A stretch of 43,155 nucleotides of DNA, from the NCBI GenBank assembly GCA_022360175.1, contig JAKSDI010000236.1:1-43155 (forward strand), in the 5' to 3' direction. A program made the position numbers and the translations under genes. The stretch is from Chitinophagales bacterium. Its GTDB lineage: Bacteria > Bacteroidota > Bacteroidia > Chitinophagales > Saprospiraceae. Positions 26,201-35,346 of the stretch are shown here, piece after piece (position 1 is the stretch's first letter; each line of letters begins with the position of its first letter). The notes below the pieces were generated by a model. The model had not been told where the DNA came from. It did not search any database and saw nothing but the letters and a program-made list of their open reading frames with translations.

Positions 26201-26632
26201 CTAAATAGTATCATCCCCTACTATAAATGGTTCTAAATCGGGCTCTAAAAATGTAGCTTTAGCTTCTTCAGAATTAAAAATATCAAAACTGTAATGACTT
26301 GTTATCAAGCTTTTAAAGTCATCTTTTAGTTGTGGAAATACGGTGATAAAATCTCTGAAGTTTTTGATGTCCGATTTTTTCATAAAATGATCAACGAGTC
26401 TCACTGCTGCAATCGTCAGTGTTGTATTGTACTTATCCTTTGCACCTAAAGCCGCCACATAATTTTGTAATTGCTGTTGGATTCTTTTTTCTGCTTCATC
26501 AAGCCCGTATGAGTTGATATATATCCAGGAAAGGCGCAGATGTGCTTCGTGATTAAAAATTGAGGGATTGAGTTCACAACTTGCGAACTGTCTTTCAAAT
26601 TCGAGGTCTGATAATTGATAATGTGCTTCCAT
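26201..26632 (-). CDS. Conserved hypothetical protein, 143 aa
   Basis: A soluble helical protein. The pattern 'FNHEAHLRLSWIYINSYGLDEAEKRIQQQLQNYVAALGAKDKYNTTLTIAAVRLV' (about 26-80) resembles a widespread family of small uncharacterised proteins with H-x-x-H-like and K-Y-x-x-T-L-T motifs. I cannot name it or give a function. It starts 48 bases after the Crp/Fnr gene and should be co-transcribed with it. Confidence 0.7.
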   Translation of the reverse strand: MEAHYQLSDLEFERQFASCELNPSIFNHEAHLRLSWIYINSYGLDEAEKRIQQQLQNYVAALGAKDKYNTTLTIAAVRLVDHFMKKSDIKNFRDFITVFPQLKDDFKSLITSHYSFDIFNSEEAKATFLEPDLEPFIVGDDTI

Positions 26633-26680
26633 TTTATGTTCAGTTTATAAGCACAAAAGTATCATCCCTAATATGGATAG

Positions 26681-27214
26681 TCATTTACATTTGTTGATAA
26701 ATTGCTTTCGAACTCGGCTTAATTGAGTAGGCGTAATACCCAGGTATTGGGCTATGTAATAATGAGGGATTCGATTCAGTAATCCAGGATAGTCTTTCAA
26801 AAATAGATTGTACTTTTCTAAAGCATCCAAATTGAGTAAGGATACTAATCTGGATTGCAATTGCTTATTCAGCTTCTGAAATTCACGAGTAATGATGATG
26901 GTAATTTCATGATCTTTGTTGACCTGAGACATTACTTCCGAATAATCAGCAATCGAAATTTCACAGTCTTCCAAAGCCTGAATCGTCATTGACATGTTTA
27001 CATTTGGAATATAACTGCCAACCACCATATCTCCTTCCTGATAAAAATGAGTGGTGATTTCATTGCCATCATTATCAAAAACATAGCCCCGCATAACTCC
27101 CTTCATCAGTTTACCTATCTTGGTACAAGGCTTTCCTTGCTTAAGAAAGCAATCCTTGCGTTTTAAGAATTCTGTATGATGGATCGACTCAGTGAGTGAA
27201 GGAGTTTTGTTCAT
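26681..27214 (-). CDS. Crp/Fnr-family regulator
   Basis: A 177-residue protein with an N-terminal cyclic-nucleotide-binding-like fold ('FLKQGKPCTKIGKLMKGVMRGYVFDNDGNEITTHFYQEGDMVV') and a C-terminal HTH ('IPHYYIAQYLGITPTQLSRVRKQF'). Residues that would bind cAMP (R-S/T pair in 'GExA...R') are not evident, and there is no Fnr-type Cys cluster, so the effector is unknown. This short Bacteroidota-type Crp is often a neighbour-controlling regulator; its partner here is the 143-residue hypothetical protein. Confidence 0.88.
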   Translation of the reverse strand: MNKTPSLTESIHHTEFLKRKDCFLKQGKPCTKIGKLMKGVMRGYVFDNDGNEITTHFYQEGDMVVGSYIPNVNMSMTIQALEDCEISIADYSEVMSQVNKDHEITIIITREFQKLNKQLQSRLVSLLNLDALEKYNLFLKDYPGLLNRIPHYYIAQYLGITPTQLSRVRKQFINKCK

Positions 27215-27293
27215 TTAACTCGATTTTCATGAAGTTGTCTAAATCCCCTCCAAATTACAAAATCCCATTATTGTTATCCAGGCCCAAAAGCAT

Positions 27294-27335
27294 CTATAGG
27301 CTTTTATTACCCTAATCAGGTAAAAAAGCCTATAG
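27294..27335 (-). terminator. Long hairpin after carbonic anhydrase gene
   Basis: CTATAGGCTTTT-A-TTACC pairs with GGTAAAAAAGCCTATAG, giving 17 pairs with a single bulged base and a 7-base loop. It lies 40 bases beyond the stop codon at 27375. No perfect T-run follows on the - strand, but the stem is strong and the position fits a terminator. Confidence 0.6.
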
Positions 27336-27374
27336 AATTCTCATAGATTAGCTTTATAAATTAGCAACTAATAT

Positions 27375-28118
27375 CTATGAAACTAAACTCTTATTAAAGG
27401 TTACTTTTCCTGTTTTTATATCATACATTGCGCCTTCTATTCCAATATCACCATTGTTATATAATCCACGTAAAGTATCACTGCGTATCAGGATATTTTT
27501 GATTGTCAATGCTACATTATTTTCTGCTGCTCGATTTACAAATTTAGATTTCCATTTATCACCTTTACAGTACTTCCCTACTGCCATATCTAAACTCGTT
27601 ACTTTTATAGCAGGAGTGATATTTTCCAGCATTTGACCAAGATTAGCAGGAAACTCAACCTCATCTTCTTTAAGTCCAAAGCATTCAGGATACACTTTTT
27701 GAAATGCTCCACCTACTGCACCACAAGATGTATGTCCCAAAACGAGGATTAGCTTTGATCCAATTAATTCTCCTTTTTTATTAGTTCTGGAACAAGCAAA
27801 TTCCATACTGCCTAATATGTCTTCGTTTACAAAGTTGCCCGCAATACGCGCATTAAATATATCTCCGATGCTTTGATCAAAAAGTATTTCTGTAGGCATT
27901 CTGGAATCGACACAACTAAGCACAATGGCAAAGGGGAATTGCCCTTTTGATGAAGTTTCATTTACGAACTTCCGAAGCTTTCTTCTTTTTTCAAACTCAC
28001 CATCTAATTGCTTTAAGAATCGCTTATTACCACTTTTAAGTCTATTAAGGGCATCACTAGGAGACATGTCACGAAGAGTATCTTCAGTCATTGGCTGAAA
28101 ATGATCTTTAGTAGCCAT
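27375..28118 (-). CDS. Beta-class carbonic anhydrase
   Basis: A 247-residue cytosolic enzyme that interconverts CO2 and bicarbonate. Zinc ligands are C69 (in C-V-D-S-R), H129 and C132 (LGHTSCGAVGGA), with the catalytic dyad D71-R73. 'DIFNARIAGN' and 'GSMEFACS' are also typical of the family. No signal peptide. It appears to be a monocistronic gene closed by the hairpin at 27294-27335. Confidence 0.92.
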   Translation of the reverse strand: MATKDHFQPMTEDTLRDMSPSDALNRLKSGNKRFLKQLDGEFEKRRKLRKFVNETSSKGQFPFAIVLSCVDSRMPTEILFDQSIGDIFNARIAGNFVNEDILGSMEFACSRTNKKGELIGSKLILVLGHTSCGAVGGAFQKVYPECFGLKEDEVEFPANLGQMLENITPAIKVTSLDMAVGKYCKGDKWKSKFVNRAAENNVALTIKNILIRSDTLRGLYNNGDIGIEGAMYDIKTGKVTFNKSLVS

Positions 28119-28312
28119 AATTTGATAGGTTTTAGGTTAATTTATAGGTGTATGCATTACAATTTAAGAATTTTAATTGTTAGACACAAGGAGAATTAAA
28201 CTTATAGAATATCCTCTCCACCTATCGTGCAAATACTCCACTAATTCCTTTCATCTTATGACCATTTTCTTTTTACAGCATATTTCTATAACGGTAAGTG
28301 CTCAATATATTT

Positions 28313-28804
28313 CTATTCTTCCTCACTAGTATCATCAAAGCTGCCAGGTACCCTTGCTCCACAAGTTTCAAAAATAAGTATTTCCTTCTCCTCTAGTTTT
28401 TCCAGTTGATCAAATACTGCATTATAATCCCTGCCAGCCTCTAAATCAAGTGCTACATAATATTCATAAGCTCGTTCATAACCAACTCCTAAAGAGTCAA
28501 GAATTTCAACTTGTTGCTCATGGTCTATTGCTTTCTTGAAGTTTACTCTAAATGTCTTGTGCCCACTAGGTTTTACTACTTCTTTTATTTCCAATATTTC
28601 ATCCTCCGAATTGCGCCTTGCTAATACAATATCTTTAAAATTCAAGCTGTAAGCGTAAAATGGAACATTTTCAATTCTATATAAATCTCCTCCTAAAGGT
28701 TCAGCCCACATAGACTCTCCTCCTACTGCCCAATGATTGGGTAAATCAATATGAACTTTTACTAATTTCGATTCTGTTGTTTTGTTTTTCACTTTGAGCA
28801 GCAT
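28313..28804 (-). CDS. DUF4265-like protein
   Basis: A 163-residue cytosolic protein. The stretch 'VGGESMWAEPLGGDLYRIENVPFYAYSLNFKDIVLARR' is the DUF4265 pattern (E-x-(L/M)-W-A-x...G-x-(Y/F)-x-(I/L)-x-N-x-P-F). The rest is two short repeats of ferredoxin-like secondary structure and an acidic tail (DDTSEEE). Function is unknown. It starts 22 bases after the Ycf48-like gene, so the two share a transcript despite their different localisation. Confidence 0.8.
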   Translation of the reverse strand: MLLKVKNKTTESKLVKVHIDLPNHWAVGGESMWAEPLGGDLYRIENVPFYAYSLNFKDIVLARRNSEDEILEIKEVVKPSGHKTFRVNFKKAIDHEQQVEILDSLGVGYERAYEYYVALDLEAGRDYNAVFDQLEKLEEKEILIFETCGARVPGSFDDTSEEE

Positions 28805-28826
28805 TTGTCATTCCGCATAAGAGCAT

Positions 28827-30047
28827 TTACTGCACTATAATCCGCTCTACAATTTCGTCATTTTCAGTTAATAGTTTAACAATATACATTCCTCTAGGAA
28901 ATTCTTCTAAAGAAATCGTGCTACTGGATTCATGGTTTATCCTTTTTAAAAGGCGGCCTTCCATATCCCAAACCGTGATCTCCTGTATAACAATATCCTC
29001 AGGCTTACTAATTGTCAGCAAGCCTGAAGTCGGGTTGGGAGTAATCATTATCTCTAATACTTCTACTTCAGGTTCTTTGTTGCAAATCTCAGCATTTGGT
29101 GCGGTACTCAATATTATTCCATTCTGGCCTACTATCCACCCAATTGAATCATTTATAAAATGAATCGCATTCAAATGCTCTGTGACAAGTGAATCTATCG
29201 TCATTATTTCCCAGCTTTCTCCTTTGTTATCCGACTTGTATATTCTTCCATGCCTTCCAGATGCATAATAGGAGGATAGCCTATCTTCATCGATATGGAT
29301 ATCCATCATACAATAACCATACGGCTTGTCCACCTCTTCCCAGGTTGCGCCACCATCTTTTGTTTGCCTTGAGATATATTCATACCATCCACTCTTCCAT
29401 CCTTTACCTTCAGTCGTAAATTCAAAAGCCTCAAAAATGGTAAACCCCACTCCTATATCTACGAATATAGTATCCCAATTCTCCCCTCCATCTATTGTCT
29501 TGAAGAAATAATCGGTATGTTTACTCATATTTGAAATTGTATATCCAATATTTTCATCAACAAAACTTAGCCAGCCATAATCTCTATGATAATAAGGATC
29601 ATTCTCTTCTACAGTTATATACCAGCTTTCTCCCTGGTCTAATGATTTTAAAACACCTGTTGGAAATCCTGTTATTACACAGCTTGAATTATTTAATATA
29701 GCTATATCTATAAATCCTTTATTGGGGACATCCAACTGTACCCATGATACACCTGCATCTGTGGTTTTGAATAAATGGCTCCCCAAAACTATTCCTACCT
29801 CATCATCAAAAAATGCTACTTTTTTGAAATCTATGGTATCTGATGACATGACCTGATCCCAATTTTCGCCTCCATCCGTAGTTCTTAAGATCGTTCCTTC
29901 CTCTCCTACTATTAAACCGATATTTTCATCTATGAAATAGACATCCCACAGATCGCTTTGTACATCGACATTATTACATTGATGAAATTGCCCAAAACAT
30001 AAATTCATTGCAAATACAGAGATTAATGTTAATGCTACTTTTTTCAT
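28827..30047 (-). CDS. Secreted Ycf48-like beta-propeller with T9SS sorting domain
   Basis: A 406-residue protein with a signal peptide (MKKVALTLISVFAMNLCFGQ). Six repeated BNR/Ycf48-type motifs are visible ('TTDGGENWDQ', 'TTDAGVSWVQ', 'SLDQGESWYI', 'TIDGGENWDT', 'TKDGGATWEE', 'SDNKGESWEI'), giving a propeller fold. The last 75 residues are a T9SS type A domain ('ITPNPTSGLLTI', 'EFPRGMYIVKLL', ending VERIIVQ). It is expected on the cell surface or in the medium. A binding or scaffold role is likely; no enzyme motif is seen. A palindromic element lies 40 bases upstream of its start. Confidence 0.87.
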   Translation of the reverse strand: MKKVALTLISVFAMNLCFGQFHQCNNVDVQSDLWDVYFIDENIGLIVGEEGTILRTTDGGENWDQVMSSDTIDFKKVAFFDDEVGIVLGSHLFKTTDAGVSWVQLDVPNKGFIDIAILNNSSCVITGFPTGVLKSLDQGESWYITVEENDPYYHRDYGWLSFVDENIGYTISNMSKHTDYFFKTIDGGENWDTIFVDIGVGFTIFEAFEFTTEGKGWKSGWYEYISRQTKDGGATWEEVDKPYGYCMMDIHIDEDRLSSYYASGRHGRIYKSDNKGESWEIMTIDSLVTEHLNAIHFINDSIGWIVGQNGIILSTAPNAEICNKEPEVEVLEIMITPNPTSGLLTISKPEDIVIQEITVWDMEGRLLKRINHESSSTISLEEFPRGMYIVKLLTENDEIVERIIVQ

Positions 30048-30087
30048 AGTCTAAGATATTTTTCATACTAAACAACAGTATACTTAC

Positions 30088-30252
30088 AACGAGTTTGTCT
30101 CAAAAGTAGAATTCGCTTAATATCTACCTGCAATTATTTGGTTTTCCACAGATTTCGCAGATTCCCACAGATAATAATTAGGCTTTTAGCCTAATGAAAT
30201 CCGCGAAATTCTGCGAGATCAGCGGGAGATTTACTTACGAGACAGCCTCGTT
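30088..30252. mobile_element. MITE-like palindromic element C
   Basis: About 165 bp. The ends match as AACGAG-2 nt-TGTCTC-2 nt-AAGTA read inward from each side (30088-30106 and its mirror up to 30252). The arms are imperfectly complementary; the GC-richer middle contains 'CCACAGATTTCGCAGATT' and 'GAAATCCGCGAAATTCTGCG', and a perfect hairpin ATTAGGCT-TTT-AGCCTAAT at 30177-30195. No ORF and no clear target duplication. It sits between the Ycf48-like gene start and the DUF4249 gene end. Confidence 0.7.
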
Positions 30253-30333
30253 TATAAATGATCATTATGGATCATAAACAGTATCCTATCACTATACACT
30301 CTCAAATTGAAAAAAATAACAACGAGGGGCAAC

Positions 30334-31509
30334 CTAATTAACCTTCACATGAGTACCATAACTATAAATATTGCCCGGGCTATCAATAAGAATTAGCTCA
30401 ACATTATACTCACCTGCTGATTCATAACTATGTTCTGGATTGGCTTCAGTGGAAGTACTGCCATCTCCAAAATTCCAGTTATAACTTAATTTAGAGCCGC
30501 CATCTGTTGTAAACTTAATGGTACAGGGAGCTGTGCAGCCATCATTCTCCACAAAGATATTGCTAGGGAAACGATATTCTGAAACGGGTAAGTCAATCGT
30601 GAATGTCTGTTGCGTGTATCCAGCAAAAATGCCTAATCCTCCTTCAATATTTGAATAAATCTTTTCTGGCTCAGCAAACAGATTATGTTGCCCCAGACGA
30701 TACCGCTCCAATGATTGATGGTATTCATACATCTCCTTACTAACCGATTTGATGAATAAATGCGCTTTAAATTCTTCAAATCCAGAAAACAATACATCTT
30801 CATCTCGTATTGCAAAGCGAGTTTGATAGGTTGTCCCATTAAAATTATCATCCGGTAAAAATATACTTCGCAATGCATAGGTGGTAATATCAAAACCTGA
30901 AGCAATCGAATTATTTTCTGCATTTACATCATTCGTCAGATGGGCAGAGTGAGGCTCTATATATCCGTTGGTTTCACTTACCCCCGAACTGTGCTCTCCA
31001 TCTAATATTTCGATGTAGCCTTCCAATAAATAGTAGTTTTTCTCATCGGGATCATCTACAATTTCAATATCAAAAGCCCATGCCACTGAGCCGTCAAAAA
31101 CCTCTTCCTGTTTGCCCAGATAAGTGCATGAAAATGCTTTTGGAACCCGGCATTCAGCAGTTGCTGACCTATTGGAGTGATTCACTTCAATTTGATAATC
31201 AGTCTGATTATTCAAAATAAAATCAGCAGGACGGTAGAAGCCATCACCTTGATGTTCCAAATTGGCTATTACATTTCCCGATTGATCTCTTAGTAGGACT
31301 TCTGCTTCTGTAATAAAACTATAGTTACAAAGTGGATCATTCACATGACAACTTTCGCTGATATGAACCTGCAGCAGGCTATCTGGTGAGAATAAACTAT
31401 TAACGACTAAAAAAGGCGCTGAATCACTATTTGGAAATGGCAGTTCCTTTTTGCAGGAAACAATGAGTATCAAGCATCCAATAATCAGGAACAATTTATG
31501 AATAGGCAT
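30334..31509 (-). CDS. DUF4249-like lipoprotein with C-terminal PKD domain
   Basis: A 391-residue predicted outer-membrane lipoprotein (MPIHKLFLIIGCLILIVSC; Cys19). Residues 20-300 follow the DUF4249 pattern, which usually accompanies TonB receptors: 'PFLVVNSLFSPDSLLQVHISES', 'LLRDQSGNVIANLEH', 'SVSKEMYEYHQSLERY'. Residues 320-391 form a PKD domain ('YNWNFGDGSTSTEANPEHSYESAGEYNVELILID'). It follows the TonB receptor gene by 11 bases. By position it probably captures or presents ligand to the receptor, in the role that SusD has in Sus systems (inference). A PKD addition is uncommon for the family. Confidence 0.82.
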   Translation of the reverse strand: MPIHKLFLIIGCLILIVSCKKELPFPNSDSAPFLVVNSLFSPDSLLQVHISESCHVNDPLCNYSFITEAEVLLRDQSGNVIANLEHQGDGFYRPADFILNNQTDYQIEVNHSNRSATAECRVPKAFSCTYLGKQEEVFDGSVAWAFDIEIVDDPDEKNYYLLEGYIEILDGEHSSGVSETNGYIEPHSAHLTNDVNAENNSIASGFDITTYALRSIFLPDDNFNGTTYQTRFAIRDEDVLFSGFEEFKAHLFIKSVSKEMYEYHQSLERYRLGQHNLFAEPEKIYSNIEGGLGIFAGYTQQTFTIDLPVSEYRFPSNIFVENDGCTAPCTIKFTTDGGSKLSYNWNFGDGSTSTEANPEHSYESAGEYNVELILIDSPGNIYSYGTHVKVN

Positions 31510-31520
31510 TTTTTCCTTTT

Positions 31521-34166
31521 TTAAAATTTGAATGAATAAGCAACAAATGGGACTACAGGTAACAGGCTGGTCTGTTCCAAAAACAATTGTCCATTAGTGC
31601 GTTGTTGTAAGGTGATTACAAATGGATTTTGCCGGCTATAAGCATTGTAAAAGCCAAAGCTCCAGGTTCGCTTTCCTCTTCTTTTTACTTTATGCATATT
31701 GACGGATATATCTAGGCGATGGTATGCTGGAGCTCTGTGATTATTTCTGCTTTCAATATGGTTGACTGGCAAAAACTGCGATAATATCCCTTTGGCCAAT
31801 ACAGGTTCATCTCCTGCTCCTATGGCATTATAATTGGTAGTACCCAGTGTATATGTATTGCCCGAACCATATACCCAAATCAAACCAATATCCATCCGTT
31901 CGCTTCTTTTATGGGTGATGGCGAGGCTTATATCATGCCGGCGATCATACTTATACGGAAATGTTTTTCCATCATTTATATCGGGAAAAGAACGAGTTGA
32001 TTTTGACCAGGTGTAACCAAGCCAACCCGTGGTTTTTCCTATTTTCTGCTCCAGCAAAAATTCAAATCCATAGCTTTCGCCCTCTCCTACTAAGATTTTG
32101 TCTTCCCATCCCTGGCTTCCGCTGAAAATGTTAAAACCTGATTTGTACTCCAATAAATTATGCATGCTTTTATAATACCCTTCAACTGTTATTTCAAAGC
32201 CCTTTGGTAGGCTACGAGTATATCCCAGGGCATATTGATTGGCATTTTCAGGTTTGACGATATCGGTACTTGGCACCCATAGATCAGTTGGTAATCCCAG
32301 GCCCGGGCTTGCCAGTAAATGCAGGAATTGAGTCATCTGAGCATAGGACAACTTGATGGAGGATTTCTCATTCAACAAATAACTAAGCGCAAGGCGGGGC
32401 TGTAAAGAAGCATAATTCGAAGTTTCTACATTAAAATTAGATAAATGAAGCCCTGCATTTAACTGAATCCTTTTGCCCAGAGACATGTCGTCTTCAACGT
32501 ATAGGACAAACTCATCAGCCTTAATCTTTGTGTTGCCCTGCGTATTCATCTCAGGAGGCTGTGTTCCCTGCCGATAAGAGCTTGAATTTACGGTAGGAGA
32601 AAATTGATGGTGAATCATTCCAATGCCCATGCGCAGATGGTGATTTGGAACAGGTAAGAAATTCAGATCAATTTTACCACCATAATCTCTAATTTTTGAT
32701 TGAGAGGAAAAGCTGTTTTCATAGGACGTTTCATTATTTGATACGATTGATTGATCACTATCAAAGTTAAATTCATAAGCACTACTGTAGATGGTTGTAT
32801 TGGTAAACAGCTTCGGGCTTAATAGATAATTCCACCTTATAGAGAATATCTGATTGCCCCAGCTTAAGCTTGTCTTTTCCTTATACTCTGGATGCTCATA
32901 ATCAGACCTGAACTTATCATTCCCCAGATAACCGCTAAAATACAAGCGACTTTTCTCCGAAAATTTATGATTGATTTTTGTATTTAAATCATAAAAATGA
33001 TAGGCGTAAAACTCCTTCCCCTCACTCGAACTTTTAATATTTTTTTGGATTGGAGTAGCCAATGCATCCAGCCATGTCCTGCGTGCAGAAAAGTGAAATG
33101 AAGTTTTATTTTTTTGAATAGGCCCCTCCAGATTAAGTTTTCCAGATACCAGGCCTAAAGACAAATCTCCCTTTATTTTTTCCATATCCCCCTCTTTCAT
33201 ACGGATATCAAAAATAGAGGAAAGTCGGCCGCCATATCTTGCAGGAAAACCTCCTTTGATCACCTCCGCACTTTTTATGGCATCCCCGTTCAGGGTACTT
33301 AAAAAACCCAGCAAATGATTAACATTATAAATAGGTACACCATCCAATAACATTAAATTCTGGTCGGGGCCACCACCTCTGACATATAAGCCTGTACTGC
33401 CTTCCGAACCAGATTGAATACCCGGCATCAACTGGACCATTTTCAACACATCTCTTTCTCCCATCAACACGGGAATGGATTTCAGTTTTTCCATTGATAA
33501 TTTATTACTGCTCATTTTGCTTTCGACATGCCTTCGCCCAGTTTCATCAGCAGTCACAATCACGGCTTCCAACTGATTGCCCTGAGGCAATAAGGCGGGA
33601 GAGATTTCGAGATTTTGATTTAAGCTGACCTGCTTAATCAATGATTGGAAACCGAGGTATGAAAAACTAATTTCATACTGCCCTTCAGGCAGAGTCAGGC
33701 TGTAAAATCCATATTCATTAGAAGTAGTACCTTTTTGGATTGTTGGCACATATATAGTTGCTCCAATAAGCGTTTCTTTGCTTTCTGCATCCATGACATA
33801 GCCACTTATAGTAAAGGAATTCCTGACTATAACAGCTTCCTTTCGGAAAATAGTAACCGTATTTCCGATCAGCTTATAGGATAAGTTATCATTTACCAGC
33901 AGTGTATTTAAGACTTCACTTAATAGTTCCTTTTCAAAGGAAATGGTGATTGTTTTGTTCTGTATCTCTTTATCGTTAAAGGCCGTTTCTATCCCTGTAT
34001 TGGCTTCCAGTTTCTCTAGTGATTCTTTTAAAGATAAATCTTCAAAAGCAATCGTAACTTCCTGGCTAAGCAGGTTGTGTTGTGCATGTAGTTGCTGCGT
34101 ACAAAATGAAAAAGTTGATACTAAAATCAACCATAGGTGCATTTTAATGCAGTTCATAATATCCAT
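31521..34166 (-). CDS. TonB-dependent receptor with STN domain
   Basis: An 881-residue outer-membrane transporter. After a signal peptide it has an STN domain (about 40-95, signalling to FecR), a CarboxypepD_reg-like domain (about 117-200, 'ISGYVMDAESKETLIGATIYV'), a plug (about 215-330, 'LYVRGGGPDQNLMLLDGVPIYNVNHLLG') and a 22-strand-type barrel ending in Phe (VPFVAYSFKF). Three ATGs are possible: 34166, 34157 (n-region with Lys) and 34142, which follows the FecR stop without overlap as TAAAATG. I list the longest but cannot decide. It is the third gene of the sigma-FecR-receptor-DUF4249 operon and should be induced by its own substrate. Confidence 0.9.
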   Translation of the reverse strand: MDIMNCIKMHLWLILVSTFSFCTQQLHAQHNLLSQEVTIAFEDLSLKESLEKLEANTGIETAFNDKEIQNKTITISFEKELLSEVLNTLLVNDNLSYKLIGNTVTIFRKEAVIVRNSFTISGYVMDAESKETLIGATIYVPTIQKGTTSNEYGFYSLTLPEGQYEISFSYLGFQSLIKQVSLNQNLEISPALLPQGNQLEAVIVTADETGRRHVESKMSSNKLSMEKLKSIPVLMGERDVLKMVQLMPGIQSGSEGSTGLYVRGGGPDQNLMLLDGVPIYNVNHLLGFLSTLNGDAIKSAEVIKGGFPARYGGRLSSIFDIRMKEGDMEKIKGDLSLGLVSGKLNLEGPIQKNKTSFHFSARRTWLDALATPIQKNIKSSSEGKEFYAYHFYDLNTKINHKFSEKSRLYFSGYLGNDKFRSDYEHPEYKEKTSLSWGNQIFSIRWNYLLSPKLFTNTTIYSSAYEFNFDSDQSIVSNNETSYENSFSSQSKIRDYGGKIDLNFLPVPNHHLRMGIGMIHHQFSPTVNSSSYRQGTQPPEMNTQGNTKIKADEFVLYVEDDMSLGKRIQLNAGLHLSNFNVETSNYASLQPRLALSYLLNEKSSIKLSYAQMTQFLHLLASPGLGLPTDLWVPSTDIVKPENANQYALGYTRSLPKGFEITVEGYYKSMHNLLEYKSGFNIFSGSQGWEDKILVGEGESYGFEFLLEQKIGKTTGWLGYTWSKSTRSFPDINDGKTFPYKYDRRHDISLAITHKRSERMDIGLIWVYGSGNTYTLGTTNYNAIGAGDEPVLAKGILSQFLPVNHIESRNNHRAPAYHRLDISVNMHKVKRRGKRTWSFGFYNAYSRQNPFVITLQQRTNGQLFLEQTSLLPVVPFVAYSFKF

Positions 34167-35076
34167 TTTTTTGATTCAGTTGAAGGTCACAACTCAGTTG
34201 AATGATTTCCATTATTTCTTTTAAATCCCTTTGATTAAAAGTGGAAGAGAAGAGGCAATCAGCATCTTGTTTGATGAGTTTGATCCTATTTCCATAATAA
34301 CTGTTTAGATCTTCCACCACTTGTTGAAGCCTTGATTCATCGAAATGAAAAACGCCTGTTTTCCATGCAACGTAATTGTTATTTTCTGTGGAAAATACTT
34401 CCATCCCCTGGCTAGTAACTCTGGCTGCCTGATTGGGTGTCAATATGGAAGTTTCACTATTGATTATTGATTTGACCTGAACCTTTCCTGTAGCAACAGA
34501 AACTTCAGTCTCTTGATCCTGGGTGTTAATATTAAAAGTGGTACCCAATACAGTTACATCAGAATGATTGGTATGTACAATAAAAGGGCGCTTGCTATCT
34601 TCGGCAACTTCAAAAAAAGCTTCTCCCTCTAAAGTCACCTCTCTTTTGTGAGAATCAAATTCTTCAGGAAAAGAAAAGCTTGCCTTATTATTCAAATAGA
34701 CGATTGTACCATCATCCAATTCTACCGTATCCTTTTGAATTGAGGTGGTAATCTGAATTACAACAGGAGACGTATTTGTATTGTTATATAAGTGTATTCC
34801 AGCCATTGCCAATACAAAAATCGCAGCTACGGCAGCCACTCTTCTTAAACTGGATAACAAGAATACTCGTTTTGGTCGATTTGATTTCTCCGCTATTTTT
34901 TCCCAAGCCTGATCAGTATTAAATTCAGAAAGTTTAGCACCTTTAGTTGTCCAGAAGGCTCGAAGAGCTCGATATTCTTCAGGATTATCCAACTCAAATT
35001 GTCGGACCTGTTGCTCCTCCTCAGAGGATGTTTCACCTGCAAAATATTTTGCCAGTATATTATAGATATCGGACAT
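34144..35076 (-). CDS. FecR-type anti-sigma factor
   Basis: A 310-residue inner-membrane anti-sigma regulator. The N-terminal 70 residues are cytosolic (to hold the sigma factor), one transmembrane helix follows (about 77-97, 'RVAAVAAIFVLAMAGIHLY'), then a periplasmic FecR domain ('DTVELDDGTIVYLNNKASFSFPEEF', 'VTLEGEAFFEVAEDSKRPFIVHT') and a C-terminal DUF4974 domain ('FHFDESRLQQVVEDLNSYYG'). It receives the STN signal of the receptor encoded immediately downstream. The two genes abut or overlap by up to 23 bases. Confidence 0.92.
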   Translation of the reverse strand: MSDIYNILAKYFAGETSSEEEQQVRQFELDNPEEYRALRAFWTTKGAKLSEFNTDQAWEKIAEKSNRPKRVFLLSSLRRVAAVAAIFVLAMAGIHLYNNTNTSPVVIQITTSIQKDTVELDDGTIVYLNNKASFSFPEEFDSHKREVTLEGEAFFEVAEDSKRPFIVHTNHSDVTVLGTTFNINTQDQETEVSVATGKVQVKSIINSETSILTPNQAARVTSQGMEVFSTENNNYVAWKTGVFHFDESRLQQVVEDLNSYYGNRIKLIKQDADCLFSSTFNQRDLKEIMEIIQLSCDLQLNQKNGYYELH

Positions 35077-35137
35077 AAGTAATTTTTTTTATCCAATGCG
35101 ACGCATTTCAATACGCTGATTGGAGTGTCTCTCACTC

Positions 35138-35302
35138 AAGTAAGAGAGCACATTTAATTAATCTTTTTATGGTGGCATCTTTTTCCGATATTTTACGTTC
35201 CGTCCTCACCTTGATAGCTTAGGCTATCAGACTCCGGGCGTGCCTTAACTATCTAAAAAAGCTGCTCGACCTAAAAAGCAACCTAACTATGCTCTCTTAC
35301 TT
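35138..35302. mobile_element. MITE-like palindromic element D in the sigma-FecR gap
   Basis: 165 bp with perfect 13-bp ends AAGTAAGAGAGCA / TGCTCTCTTACTT. The arms remain similar inward (both contain GCTTTTT- and ATCTTTTT-like blocks) and meet in a hairpin TGATAGC-TTAG-GCTATCA whose centre (35220.5) is the midpoint of the element. No ORF; no clear target duplication. It separates the sigma factor gene from its FecR gene and could form a strong hairpin in their common transcript. Confidence 0.75.
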
Positions 35303-35346
35303 ATATCTCGACAAAAAAGGAAGCCCCCCCTAGTGGTGATGAAAAA

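Noticed and set aside
30334-34166. A SusC/SusD polysaccharide utilisation locus
   Set aside because: The lipoprotein is DUF4249-like, not SusD-like, and no glycoside hydrolase or polysaccharide lyase gene is in the window.
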